A program made the position numbers and the translations under genes. Below are positions 42,033-56,400 of a DNA stretch of 64,000 bases, piece by piece. Under the pieces are notes generated by a model. That model ran no database searches. It was given only the letters and a program-made list of their open reading frames with translations, and was not told where the DNA came from. Position 1 is the first letter of the stretch, and every line of letters starts with the position of its first letter. Source of the stretch: Erodium maritimum (lineage: Eukaryota > Streptophyta > Magnoliopsida > Geraniales > Geraniaceae); NCBI GenBank assembly GCA_963921825.1, contig OY997590.1, forward strand, positions 52,655,039 through 52,719,038, given 5' to 3'.

Positions 42033-45000
42033 TGTAATAACCACTCCCGGTCAACGCCAGTCAAACCTGCGAAAAACAGGGAAATTAAAATTTTTTGAGC
42101 AGACACTGAATTGAACCGGAATTGGACCCCGAGGGTCATACCGGACTTAAGTTGACCCCGATATTGACCAAAGTGAGTTCCGGGGGACTCAGGGCAACTT
42201 TCTGATCAATTTGGGAAATGTTGACTTTTCGCTGGAAAAGTCAACCGAGCGACGTTTTGGTCCATTCGAGGACCGTTTTGGATCCAAAAAGCTTAGCCGT
42301 TGTCGTAGCGATCTTAGTTGAGCCGTTTCCTTGTAGCCCGTGAAGTTTCGTAATTTCTTAGAAAAAGTGCCCGTTCGGGGCAGGAGACGGTCGAATTTCG
42401 CGAATCTGATTGGAAAATATCTACAAGATATTTTCCAAAAGGTGTGGGACCCACTTGCCACATGTCAATTATGTGGTGGTGTTAGGTTTCTTGAACAAAA
42501 CAAAGATGAGACTTGGAGTGTTAGTTTTGTAATTTAAAAAGGTTGGTGTTGTTTTTTTAAACAAATAAAAGGGAATGTTTTTGTGGTTTCGGCAAAAACA
42601 GAACCAAAAAGGGGGAGTTGAAGAGATAGAAAGTGGATAGAAATAGGAGATAAGGTGGAGAGAAAAGGAGAAGAAAGTTTAGGGTTTTGGTGATTCCCGA
42701 CGATCAAACCGGTGGATCGTCTCAACGATAAAAGAATCGAGCTCACATCGACATTCTCTACGGTGAGCACCTAACCGATTTTCGTTTTGATACGTTTGAA
42801 TTTTTAGGGTTTGAGTTTAAACGGTTTGATTAAGGTTGGGTTTTGTTTAAGATTGGTTTAAAGATGAATGGTTGAGGTTTGGGGTTCGTTAGGAACGTTT
42901 TGGGGTGAAAAGGAAATTTTCCTAATTGTGGCCGGGTGGGGCCTACATGCCCGAGTATCGGGTTTTCGTGTTCGGGTGGTTTAAGACGATCCCCAAGTAG
43001 TTAATCCACACCCGGATCGAAATTTGGAAATAAAATGCGAAAGTTGTATTTATCGGGTTTAGAAACTTTAAACGTTAATTAATTGACTCGGAAGTCGGAA
43101 TTCGATTCCGTCAAGTGCATTGGGACCCTTGAATTATTCTAAGACCGTAGAAACGAAAACGGGAATTTTTGGAGCCACGGAAGGGTATTTACAAAACCCG
43201 GGCAGATTCGCCATGTCGGGTGAATCGGGCCTTTACGGGTCCTTTATCGACAATGTCGAGTAATTGGGAAGTTTGGGAGTGATCGACATTGTCGGGGTTA
43301 GTTTTGGGCGTCGAGTTTACTGAATTCCAGTTTATGTCTACGAGCTTATAAGTATTTAAAATCGTTTTTTTATTAGATCGTGCCGCGGACCGAGGCAAGG
43401 GAAAGCTGGGTGAGTGACTGAGATCACAAAGGAGCTCGTTGGTTGGCTTTTGGAGAACACGCACGAGGTAGGGAAAAGTAGCCGGATCTCGGCCCTGACT
43501 AGGGAAAGTTAACAGTAGAATTGCATGTGACACCGAGGTGTCGTGGGTTGAGTAGGTTATCAAACATTAGAAATGCATGATACGGGAACGTAGCGAATAT
43601 GAGAAAAGCATGTGACACTTATTAGTGTCGTAGGAGCAGCGAACTTAGCGTTTTTAGAATTACTGGAGGCATATGACCATGCCCGGAGGTTGACTATTTA
43701 ATTTATATCTTGGGTGGCCATGAGAGCCCGTGTATTATTGTCGATGTCTTGGGTGGCCATGAGAACCCGTATATTATTTTCGATGTCTTGGGTGGCCATG
43801 AGAGCCCGTGCATTATTGTTGAGTCTTGGGTGACCATGAGAGCCCGTGGTATTATTATTGGTGTTTTGGGTGGCCGTGAGTGCCCGTGGGGTTGTGAACC
43901 CGTACTTTACCGTTGGCGTCTTGGGTGGCCATGAGTGCCCGTTGGGTTGTTGAACCCGTGTTACTTTAATATTGGTTTCTTGGGTGGCCGTGAGTGCTGT
44001 TGGGTTGTTGAACCCGTGTTACTTTAGTATTGGTGTCTTGGGTGGCCGTGAGTGCCGTTGGGTTGTTGAACCCGTGTTGCTTTATTGCTGGTATCTTGAG
44101 TGGCCGTGAGGGCCGTGGGGTTGTTGAGCCCGTGAGTTACTGTTGGTGTGTCTTGAGTGGCCGTGAGTGTCGTGGGCTTGTTGAGCTCGTGAGTTACTGT
44201 TGGTGCGTCTTGGGTGGCCGTGAGTGCCGTGGGGTTGTTGAGCCCGTGAGTTACTGTTGGTGTGTCTTAGGTGGCCGTGAGTGCCCGTGAATGGTTTGGG
44301 GTTGTTGAGTCCGTGTTTTACTGTCGGTGTCTTATGTGGCCATGAGTGCCTATGGAGTGTTGAACTGGTCTTGTTACTGGTTGTTGAATTTGCTTGTGAT
44401 TGTGATTGTGATTGTGCTTGTGATAGTGGTTGCGGATCCCGGTAGGTTGCAAGCATTCTTTGGCTGGCCTGACCAAGTTTGAGTATCAATAGGTTGCAAG
44501 CATTCTTTGGCTGGCCTGACACAGTTTGAGTATCAACAGGTTGCAAGCATTCTTTGGCTGGCCTGACACAGTTTGAGTACCAACAGGTTGCAAGCATTCT
44601 TTGGATGGCCTGACATAGTTTGAGTATCAACAGGTTGCAAGCATTCTTTGGCTGGCCTGACACAGTTTGAGTACCAACAGGTTGCAAGCATTCTTTGGCT
44701 GGCCTGACACAGTTTGAGTATCAACAGGTTGCAAGCATTCTTTGGCTGGCCTGACACAGTTTGAGTACCAACAGGTTGCAAGCATTCTTTGGCTGGCCTG
44801 ACACAGTTTGAGTATCAACAGGTTGCAACCATTCTTTGGCTAGCCTGGTCCGAGTTTGAGTAGCACAGGTTGTAAGCATTCTTTGGCTAGCCTGATCCGT
44901 GTTCGTTTGAATGGGAGAGGTTACTGAGCAGCTGGTATGCGATCCTTTGTGATCTTGTTTGGTGTGCGATCCTTTGTGATCTTGTTTGGTGTGCGATCCT

Positions 45001-45527
45001 TTGTGATCTTGTTTGGTGTTGTGTAGCTTTCGTTTGAGTCCTTGGAAGAGGTCGTGATCGTTGTGTCGGGTCTACTTACGTGGTTGAGTGTTGAGTCGCT
45101 CGAGGAAGGTCACCGTGGGTGTTTGTCAGTCGGAGTACTTGAGTTGGGGACAGTGATCCCCGGAGTTGAGTTTGTTGTGGGTGTTACCGGCTTTGTCTGC
45201 TAATTATGTCGTAGTCAGTCTGTTATCTGTGGTGGTGAGCGAACACTCACCCCTAGCTGCTTTTCCTACAGGTACTGATCACAGGACGGACTAGGCGAGC
45301 TCTCGAAGCTTGTGGAGCTAGGAGCGGAGTCCGGGTGTTTGTCTTTTGAGTCTACTGACGAATACCTTGTACTTTTGTCCACGTGTTGGGACGTATTTTA
45401 AGTTGTAAAAAATATTTTGTTGAACAAATGGAGATTTTAAAGTGTTTATCCAAAACATGTTTCATTGTTTTATTGTTTTAAAACGTTCACGTTCCAGGTT
45501 CGGTTTTACTGAATTTGGGGCGTGACA
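42033..45527 (+). mobile_element. Solo Tekay-type LTR (3,495 bp)
   Basis: Begins TGTAATAACCACTCCCGGTC, ends GGGGCGTGACA, and has a perfect target duplication ATATT (42028-42032, 45528-45532). No internal sequence remains, so it is a solo LTR from LTR-LTR recombination. It belongs to the same family as the gag-only element, but to a diverged subfamily. Confidence 0.9.
44445..44914 (+). repeat. 47-bp tandem array, ten units, in solo LTR
   Basis: Exact 47-bp spacing of GGTTGCAAGCATTCTTTGGC at 44445, 44492, 44539, 44586, 44633, 44680, 44727, 44774, 44821 and 44868. Neighbouring units alternate between 'gagtatcaac' and 'gagtaccaac', suggesting two-unit expansions. Sister LTRs hold about five units. 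Confidence 0.9.
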
Positions 45528-45894
45528 ATATTTATTGTTGAAATAATAAATTATTGTTGAAAACCATCAAGCTCGCCTTGTTGGAAACACTCCATTCCCT
45601 TACGTGAATGTGATAGGATATGGGTAGATCCAGACTCAACCAAGGTCGATGCCCTAGATGTGGTCGTGGTCGTGGTCATGGTTATGGGTGTGATAATTTC
45701 CAGTTCCATAAAAAATAATGTGTACCACCAGAAATGGAACGAGTATGAAAGACACAAGAAAGAATATGGCCCACCAAATGAAAACTCATGAACGTGATGG
45801 AAGTTAGTTGAAGGAAAATAATGAAGGGTAGAGACAAACTTTATTGATGACCTAGATCTTGAAGATCTAATTAAATGTCTCTAGCTTGTTTATA

Positions 45895-45925
<31 letters not shown>

Positions 45926-46884
45926 CGAAAACAAGTATCATGAATATGAGCCAATCTTTGGATGATTTGTATTAATATTTCTGTTATATTTCTGTAGTAT
46001 GTAAACTAATACATTTCTTTTCTAAGATAAAAGGATATGAATCCCAGTAGTAATCTATCTAATTACAAAAATGATAAAGATATATGGTGCCACAACACAT
46101 ACAATTCTGACAGACAAGAGATATTTTTTTACGTTTGACCTTGGTTGAGGCAAACGTGAACATCATTAAGGGTGTTGCAATTATAATAGAGGGCTCCGGA
46201 AGAGCTACCTTGTTATCTCAAAATGAAACATTTGGAGTGTCTTGTTTCTAATTTTATTTATTTGTGGTATGAAGAACTATGGAAAAAAAATGTCCCTAAT
46301 TATGTTAAAAGCAACGGGAAAATATATGGTGCATCAGATCTTATTGAAGGCTCCAGAAGAACCAATGTAATGTTACACAATTTATTAACAATGACACAAT
46401 GTTCTCAACCAGATAAAAAAGAAGCTTATTAAGTTTCAAAGATATTCGTCGAAATGGTTATCACATTGAGACACAAATGAAAATGACGTTGAATGTTTAT
46501 AAATCACATCCATGGTCTCATGGAGAAAAGAAGTTATGGAAAAAAATTCTTCATATAGTTCTGGGTTGTATTATACTTTCAACAATCCAATTGAATCCAA
46601 CACGGTGATTAACCAAAAACCAATGGACCCATCAAATTTTATGATATGACATGATCGTTTAGGCCATCTGGGTTTCATAATGAAGCGATGAATTATAGAA
46701 AATTCATAAGGACATATCCTGAAGACTAAAAATGTCCTTATGTCAAAAGATTGCCCATGTGTTGCTTGTTTTGAAAGAAAACTGATTACAAGACCATCTC
46801 CAATGAAAGTTGCAATTAAATGTCCAACATTTTTTTAATAAGAATTTACAGAGATATATTGGAATTCATGATATGTGATATGTT

Positions 46885-47433
46885 CTGTTGAGTCCAAAAA
46901 GTATCCCCGTTGAGGTTCCAAGGAAACGTGGTCGTCCAATAAAAGGACAGCCAAAAAAGACTGCTCCTCCAGTCTTCTTTTATCAGACAAGGGCCAAAAC
47001 ATCGTCTGATAAGGGGGGTCAAGCGGGAAGCCTCACAATCGACATTGCTAAACAAGGTAAAGATGGTGAGTGGAGCTTTAGTAAGAGAACTGTGAAAAGG
47101 GCTGTTGCCAATTTCCCAGTCTCTGAATCCACACAGCGTGTTGAGGTTGAGGAGGGCGTCGAGTTTAGCTGGGACGAGGTTAACCCGGAATGGAGTTCAG
47201 GTCACTCAACTCCTGTTTCGGTTTCTAACCGATTCCTTTGCTTGAATTCAGACAAGAAGTAGGCAAGGAGGGCGGTGCTCTGTTTAGTGTACTTTCCTGT
47301 TTCAGTTTGGTTTTTAGTATTGTTTTTTGCTCTTGTATCGGTTGGGGAAAAAGGTCCTTTTAAGGATTGTTTTTCTTGCATTGTTTTACTTTTTGTAGAA
47401 CGTTTGCCTAATAAAATTTTCGCTTATAAAAAA
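46885..47433 (+). mobile_element. Retroposed 549-bp insert with 17-bp TSD
   Basis: Perfect 17-bp direct repeats ATGATATGTGATATGTT (46868-46884, 47434-47450) and a 3' A-run after an 'aataaaattttcgc' signal show LINE-machinery insertion. The 3' end resembles that of the LINE at 24381. The body encodes an open frame (46888-47262, 124 codons) with VPRKRGRPIKGQPKK, an AT-hook-like core (RGRP), then an acidic C-terminal stretch (VEVEEGVEFSWDEVNPEW). A 170-bp untranslated tail follows the stop. It could be a 5'-truncated LINE or a retrocopy of a host mRNA; I do not recognise the protein. Confidence 0.75.
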
Positions 47434-50400
47434 ATGATATGTGATATGTTTGCGGCGCGATTTGCCGATTATCATTTTGATGAGACAATTTTCCATGCAT
47501 TAGGGGGAGATAAAGAAACGTCTAAAAGAAAAAGACAAGAAGTTTCATGGAATGCATTGACATTGTCTCATTTTGATCCTCGTACAAATGTGAACTAGAA
47601 GTTCAAAAGATTATCCACTTACAAAAGGTTGCAAATACATTGCATGATGTATTTACAGATGTTAAGACTGTGATAAAATCACAGATAACAGTTGCTAATG
47701 TTCCTTGTATAACTACTCTTCATGATAAAGAAATGAGAAATATGCTAGAAAATGAGTCTAAAGCACGCCAGAAGCGTGGTAGACCTATTGGATCCAATAG
47801 ATAAAAACCCAAGAAAAGGAAAGGAACAAGTTCGGGAAATTGGTACATCAAATGATATCAAAATTCCTGAACAAATAAATGTGATAAATGAAGAGACGTC
47901 TTCAAAAGATGATGAAACACCTGAAAAAGATGACAATGAAGAGATCTCGATTAACTATGTCACTTCAGGTGAAAGATGGAATAGAAAAGAAACTGTTGTG
48001 GATGATATATTTGCACATGCAGTTGCATTAGATATTTCAAAAGAAAACGTGGATCATGAACCAAAATCGATCAGTAAATGCCGATGAAGAAATGATTGGA
48101 CGAAATGGAAAAATATCATTGAGACGGAATATAAATCACTCAATATAAGGCCAAGTCTTTGGACATGTAGTCCAGACACCTGAAGATGTCAAACCGTAGG
48201 ATATAAATCAGTATTTGTGCGCAACAGAAATGAGAAAAACGAGTTCATAAGATACAAAGCGCGACTCGTCGCACAAGGATTTTCACAACGACCAGGAATT
48301 GATTATGAAGAGATATTCACCAGTTATGGATGCAATCACATTTAGATTTTTACTTAGTATGTCAATTTCAAAGGAACACCAAATGAACTTGATGGATGTC
48401 ATGACAACCTATTTATATGGGTCAATTGATAATGACATTTACATTGAAAGTCCCTGAAGGATTACATATGCCTGAAGCATGCATCTCAAAATCTCAATAA
48501 ATTTATTCAATAAAGCTCCAAAGATCTTTGTAAGGGCTAAAAAATCTGGTCGAATGTGGTATAATCGTCTCAGTGAATACCTTTTGAAAGAATGATACAT
48601 CAACAATAAAATATGTCGATGTATTTTTATTAAGCGGATGAAACCGGATTTTCCATCATCGCGGTTTATGTTGATGATTTGAACTTCATTGAAACGCATG
48701 ATGAACTTGTAGAAATGATAGGATACTTGAAAAGTGAATTCGAAATGAAAGACTTCGGAAAAATAAAATTTTGTCTTGGCCTTCAGATTGAATATTTGTT
48801 GTCACGCCCCAATTTCAGTAAAACCGAACTCGGGACGCGAACGTTTAAAACAATAAAACATTTTGAAACCTTTTAAATAAATCACTTTAAAACCACCATT
48901 TACTTGACCAAAATAATTATTTACAACTCAAAAGTACGTCCCAACAAGCGGACAAAATACAACTGTACGTCGCTAGACCCAAAAGTAAACCCGGACTCCC
49001 GCTCCTAGCTCTTCAAGCTTCGGAAGCTCACCTAGTCCATCCTGCGACCGGTACCTGTAGGAAAAGCAGCTAGGGGTGAGCTTTCGCTCACCACCACGGA
49101 TAACAGACTGACTACGGCATACTTAGCAGAAAATGCCGGTAACACCAACAACAACCCGACTGACACACACAAATAGTTACTTTCCTCAACCGACTCAACA
49201 CTCGGACCCGTAATGTAGACCCGACACAACGATTGACGACCTCCTCCAAAGACACAACAGATAACCACGCAACACCCAAGATCACTAAGGATCGCACACC
49301 AAACAAGATCACAAAGGATCGCACTCCAGCTGCTCAGTAACCCCCCTCACGCCCTTTACCGATCCCTGTCAGGCCAGGCGGTCGACCTGTCGCCACTTTT
49401 GCCGATCCCTGTCAGGCCAGGCGGTCGACCTGTTGCACTTTTCCCGACACAAAGTCGGATCAGGCTGTCGACCTGTCACCACCACGCACGCGCGGCCAGG
49501 ACCCATTTCCTCACGGGTGGGCCCCTTACCCCTTCTGAACATGCAGACGCGTGCGATCACAAGACCCCCGTTTCATGAAGCGGGCCCCCAACCTCAGGTA
49601 ACCACAATCACAATCACAACCAAAGTTCAACAAACAGAAACAACACCGGTCCAACACTCCACAGGCACTCATGGCCACCCAAGACACACCAACAGTAAAG
49701 TCTCAGGCTCAACAACCCCACGGGCACTCACGACCACCCAAAACACCAACGGTAAACCACGGGTTCAACAACCCCACGGGCACTCACGGCCACCCAAAGC
49801 ACACCAACTAGAGAACACGGGTTCAACAAGCCCACGAGCACTCAAGGCCACCGAAAACACCAAAAGTAAAGACACGGGCTCTCATGGCCACCCAAGACAC
49901 ATCAGTAAAATACGGGCTCTCATGGCCACCCAAGACACAACAGTAAAGTACGGGCTCTCATGGCCACCCAAGACATAAACAGTAAAGTACGGGCTCTCAT
50001 GGCCACCCAAGACATAAAAAGTAAAGCAATCAACCTCCGGGCATGGTCATATGCCTCCAGTAATTCTAATATCGATAAGTTCACTGCTCCTATGACACTA
50101 CTAAGTGTCACATGCATTTCTAATATTCGATACGTTCCCGTATCATACGACACCACCCGGTGTCGCCTGCCTTTCTAATATTCGAATAAACCTACTTAAC
50201 CCACGACACCCAAGTGTCACATGCATTTCTACTGTTAACTTTCCCTAGTCAGGGCCGAGATCCGGCTACTTTTCCCTACCACGTATGCTTTCTCCAAAAG
50301 CGCACAAATAAGCTCCGGCATGATCTCGGTCACTCGCCTAGCTTTCCCTTCCCTATGTTTGTGGCACGATCTAATAAGAACACAATTGTAAATACTTTTA

Positions 50401-53400
50401 AGTTCGCAGACATAAAATGGAATTTAATAAACTTGACGCCCAAAAGTAACCCCGACAATGTCGATCACTCCCAAACTTCCCAATTACTCGACATTGTCAA
50501 TAATGGACCCGGAAAAGCCCGATTCGCCCGACATGGCGAATCTGCCCGGGTTTTGAAAACGCCCTTCCGGGGCTCCGAAAATTCCCGTTTCCGTTTCTAC
50601 AGTCTTAGAATAATTCAAGGGTTCCTATGCACTCGACGGAATCCAATTCCGACTTCCGAGTAATTTAATTCGCGTTTCAAGTTTCTAAACCCGTCAATTA
50701 CAACTTTTACAATTTAATTCCAGATTTCGATCCAGTTGTAGATTAGTTACTTGGGGAACGTTCTAAACCACCCGAACACGAAACCCGAGCAACTGAGCAT
50801 GTGGGCCCCACCCGGCCAACCTTGGCCGTGGGTGGCTAGGGCTAAATTGGGCCCGGCTCACCATGGTGGTGGCCGGCCCTAGCTCCGGCCAGCCACCCCA
50901 TGGCCGGCCAGCCACCATATCCGGTGGTCGGAGCTTCCCCCGAGCTCCCGGTCACCGGAAAACGTTCAATCTTGCTCCCAAACGTCTCCAACGAACCCCA
51001 ATCCCCAATACAACACTAAAATAATAGTTTTAAACCAAAACCTAATTTTTGAACTTGACAAAACGAAGATCGATTAGGTGCTCACCGTAGAGAATATCGA
51101 TGGGAGTTCGATTCGTGGAACGTTGAGACGATCCAAAGGTTAGATGCTCGTGAATAGTGGAAAACCCTAACACCTCTTCTCTTTCTCTCCCTTTCTTCTC
51201 CTTCTCCTTCTCTCTCTAAAACTCTCTCCCTTTTTCTATTTTTTTCTCTTTTTTTGATAAATGTCCGAACCCCCCCTACTTGTGGTCTTCCTTGTCTTGT
51301 CCAAATACCTAACACCACCACTTGTTTGACAAGCGGCAAGTGGGTCCCACACCTTATTTGGCAAATATCTTCTAGATATTTTCCAATCAGATTCGCGAAA
51401 TTCGGACGTTTCGGGACCCGAACGGGCACTTTTTCCAAGAAATTATGAATCTTGACGGGCTACAAGGAAACGACTCAACTAAGGCCGCTGCGACGACTGC
51501 TAAGCTATTTGGATCCAAAACGGTCCTCGAATGCACCAAAACGTCGCTCGGTTGACTTTTCCAGCGAAAAGTCAACATTTCCCAAATTGGTCAGAAAGTT
51601 GCCCTGAATCCCCCGGAACTCACTTTGGCCGATATTGGGGTCAACTTAAGTCCGGTATGACCCTCGGGGTCAAATTTAGGTTCATTTAAGTGTCTGCTTA
51701 AAAAAATTTAAATTTTCCTGTTTTTCGCAGATTTGACTGGCGTTGACCGGGAGTGGTTGTTACAATCTACCCCCCTTAAAGGAATTTCGTCCGCAAAATT
51801 AAAAGCAGACGTACCTCGGGAGTCGAAAAGGTCGGGGTCGCCCTCGCGTTCCCAAGTCGACTCAGCCCCGTGATGCCTCCACTGCACCCATACTAGGCGG
51901 ATAATCTTGCCACGCAAGACTTGCTCCTGTGTGTCCATGATCCGAACCGGCTGCTCCTCATAGGAGACATCGTTAGCCACCTCGATATCTGTCCACTCAA
52001 TGACGTGGGAGGGGTCCGCATTGTACTGCCGCAACTGGGACACGTGGAAGACGTTATAAAATCTCCCAAGTTGCGGTGGTAACGCCAGACGATAAGCCAC
52101 TGCTCCCACTCTGCTCAAGATCTCGAACGGGCCAATGTACCGCGGGGCTAACTTGCCCCCGCTGCGTCTAAACCGTACCAGCCCCTTCCTCGGGCTCACC
52201 TTCAAGAACACGTGATCCCCGACTGCGAATTCAAGAGGTCGACGTCGTCTGTCGGCATAACTCTTCTGCCGACTCTGCGCGGTCTACAACAGCTCGCGTA
52301 TCAGCGCGACCTTCTCTGTCGTCTTTCTGACAAGATATGGCCCCAGCAGACTCTTGTCCCCCACCTCTGCCCAACACACTAGCAATCGACACGGCCTCCC
52401 ATACAACGCTTCGAACGGTGCCATTCCAATACTGGCCTGGTAGCTATTGTTGTAGGCGAACTCGACCAACGGTAGGTGGGTCTCCCATAATGCCCTGAAA
52501 TCCAGCACACATGCCCGCAGCATGTCTTCCAAGATCTGAATAGTGCGCTCGGACTGACCGTATGTCTGGGGATGGTGTGCTGTACTGAGTAAAACCTCGG
52601 CCCCCAATGTGGTTTGTAGACTCGGCCAAAATCTGGACGTGAAATGAGGATCCCTGTCAGACACTATCGACACAGAGACCCCATGGAGACGCATTATCTC
52701 CTGAATATATAGGCTGCTCAACTTGTCGACCGGATCAGTCATCCTCATAGCCAGGAAATGGGCCGACTTGGTCAACCGATCGACTACTACCCATACGGCG
52801 TCGTGTCCCTTCGGCGATCTCGGCAGTCCACACACGAAGTCCATCGTGATATGCTCCCACTTCCATTGGGCAATCGGCAGTGCCTGCAACAATCCTGCGG
52901 GACGCTGCTGTTCGGCCTTCACCTGCTGACAGACGAGACATCTCGACACAAACTCTGCGACTGCTCTCCGCATCCCGCGCCACCAGAAGTGCCGCCTGAT
53001 GTCACGGTACATCTTGTTGCCCCTCGAGTGCACTGTAAGACGCGAATGATATGACTCTCGCAACACGTCGTCTCTACAATTTCCCGGCATGAACAACCCT
53101 CCTCGATACCGTAACCCCCAATCAGCACTGACTTCCCAGCCTACCACCTCGTCACCGCTGACGACCCTCTCTCGGATCTCTGACATCTCGACGTCCTCCG
53201 ACTGTGCCTCCAATACCTGGGCAAGTAGCGAGGGTTGAGCCACCAGTGAGCACATGGCCACACCACCAGTAATCTCCTCTAGCTCAAGCCCGAACGTGCT
53301 CAGTTCCCCCATCATGTCGTACTCTCGGACTGATATGCTAGCAAGACTCGGAACCGACTTCCTACTCAAGGCATCGGCGACCACGTTCGCCTTACCCGGA

Positions 53401-53460
53401 TGGTAGTGTAGCTCAAAGTCGTACTCCTCAAGCAGCTCCATCCATCGCTGCTGGCGCATG

Positions 53461-56400
53461 TGTTGGGTCTCGAGGTAGGGTTGAAGATGAACCAACTCGC
53501 AGCGGAAAATTAATGAAAACCAAGAGACGATTAAAACCATGAAACAACTAACAAAGAATGGATTCACAAGAGAAAAATTCAGCACTAGTTCTTACCAAAA
53601 CAAGAACACCGGTTAACGAATGATTGGCTTGAGTCTCCAAGACGCCTACGTATCCACATGGGAATCAAAGCCACGTAGTTCTTCTCTTTGAGGACTCAAG
53701 AACACAAAAATGGAGGTGGAAACTAGCCAAACCCGAAATGGCCATGGAAGAGGGAGAGAAAATGTGTTTCCTATTCTTGTCTTGTGTTTGTTATGTTGAA
53801 AAAAGATGACTTAAACATAACAAAACCCATACTTGTCCAACTAAAGGCATGGGACAAGTATGGTGTCAAGTATGGTGTAAATAGGACAAAGTATGGCAAG
53901 ACAAGATTGGGTTAGGTGGTGAATCACCAACACCTTAATCCTTGTCTTGCTTACTTAGTACTAATTAATCAAGACTTGATTAATTAGTTCCATGGGCCTT
54001 GGTTGCATGGGCCTTTCATGGGCCTCTTGGAACATGGCACGTGGCCATTTCCAACGAGGTCCCGTGATTCGCTCATCGCCTCCAAGCCTTCCATACCAGA
54101 AATGTCCAACATTATCCGACGCGATCAATCCCAAGACTCCAAGCTTTGTCTCGATCCATAAAGTCCTATTCACTTACGGGCACATGACCCAAAACCCAAT
54201 TTTGGTCATGTCCCGAGACAACTCCCTTTTGGCCATTCTCCATAAATGTGTCAATGTGTAAGACCCGCTCCGGTCGAACCGGTGACTCCGGAAGTCACTC
54301 GGGACTTTTCCGGAAACCAAACAAAGTAGCCATTATCACGGTTGGCTTCAGGGGAGAAAACCCTTTCGTTTGAGTATAATATTGGATAAAGTCAATTTTG
54401 GTCAAAACGAGACTTTATATCGACTAAAGCTTCAAGTTTAAAAGTGCTGGATATTATTTTGGAAATTTAAATGACCTAGGTGGACACATGTCTCTTTGTG
54501 GTTGAAGGAGGGAAAAGTGAGTAGTCCTTGACCATTTTACCCTCCCAAAAGCTTCTACATGGGTTTCTAGCTCAAGGGCTTTTGGTCATTTACTACATCT
54601 AGATATTATATTGGATTGGAGAATCAATTTCAACTCATTTTTGTGAGTGTATCCGAAATTGAGAGGAGGAGCAAAGGAGAAGGGCTCTCATGGAAGCTTG
54701 AAGGAAAATCAAAGAAGAAGGAGCCATTTGGAGTCTTCCTCTAGCCATCCACCCTCAAAAGCACTAGCATCTTCTTCATCTCCACATCCTAGAGGTAATG
54801 GAACTCTCTAATCCTCATTTCTCTTCATCTATCTTCATGGGTTTTGGGTGAAAGTTGCTAGATGATGTTGGGTTTGAGTAGAAATGATGGGAGATGGTGT
54901 TGATGAAGAGCTTGGTTAAGTTTTTGTTGAGAAATCAATGGTTGTTGGAGATTTTGAAGTGGGTTTGATTTGATGAATCTTTGGAAACTTGTTTGTGTGT
55001 TGATTCCTACCATGGGTACAGGAGTATTTAAGGATTTGGACTGTTTTGGGGGTTGGAAAGGGTAAATTTCTGGGTTTGTTGGTGGTTTTTCGGAGTTTTG
55101 GAGCTGGAGGTTGAAGAAGGGCGAAACTGCCCTGGTGCGCCACGGATCTGTGACGGATCCCGTGACGGGCGACGTCACGGCTCCGTGAGGGAGTCCGTGA
55201 CGGCACTCGTCACGGCTCCGTGACGGTAACCGTGAGGGTTAACGTCATGGATCCGTGACTAGGTCCGTGATCGACCAGGGTGAGGGTTTCTTGAGGGTTT
55301 TGCATCTTGGTTTTGAGCTGAACTTTGGAAGGGTTTTAGGGGTCTTTCTTGCTGTTTAAGTGGAGCCTAACTAGCGTTTCTTTGTGTCCAAGACTTTGGG
55401 GACCGAGCTAGAGGAGCAAGGATCACGCCGGGACCCGAAGGAAGAGCGAAGTGGTGATCACCGGGCTTCATCAAAGCGTTGAAGAGGAGGACCTTGAGGT
55501 AGGGAAAGCCTTAACCTCTCATTTACGATGTTTAGTATGCATGCTAGGTTAATAAAATTGGAAAAGGTCCTAGAAATGCATATAGGATGCGAATAACTAG
55601 TATAATCGTCTTTCAATTTCTAATAACCGGAAAGTCTAGTGGTGACCGATTAGGATGCCAATCACTAGTGTAATTCGCTTTCAATACTTGGGATATGATT
55701 GTCTGGTAGAGGAGCCTTGGCAAAGTCCTCGGATTAGTTGCGTGCTAGGATCACATGCTTGGTTGTTGGTTGCTTAGTGGATAGGCTAAAGAGTCTAATG
55801 AAACTAGTGGAATTGCATGCTTGAATGCTCTTTTGGAAGGCTTTATGATTTAGTTGATTACACTCGTACTTGCTCGTTGATTGTATTCGAATGATTACTT
55901 GTTTTACTTGATTGGTTGTTTGGAGCATCGAGTATGACTGGTTGTACTGAGCGGTGCAATCAGGTGATCGATGCCCCGGTGGTTCGAAACTGGTAAGTGA
56001 ACGGTAAGTTGGGATTGTGTATTTGGTGTGCTATGGTTGCGTGATTCGTGTAATATGTGTTGTGGTGAATTGGTGATGGTTGAGCCGTGTGTGGACTTGG
56101 ATTGGTGATTGTTGAGCTTGTATTACTTCTTATTTCGGTTGAGTACGTTATTCAATTATTAACTGCATATCATTAAATTGCCCACGTGTGCGCTTCCTAT
56201 GGGAGTATGGCCCTGGGTTCCCGAGGATCTAAAATCCCTTGGAGACGTTTCTGAGATTTCCGACGATATGTGCCCTGAAGGGTGTTACCGATAGTCTCAA
56301 TGATATGCGTCTCCTCTAGATTGGAGGGAAAATCCGAGAGGACACATAAGATGTGGATCGGAGGGTGGTGACTTCATGTGCCACGGCATTGATTGGTCTA

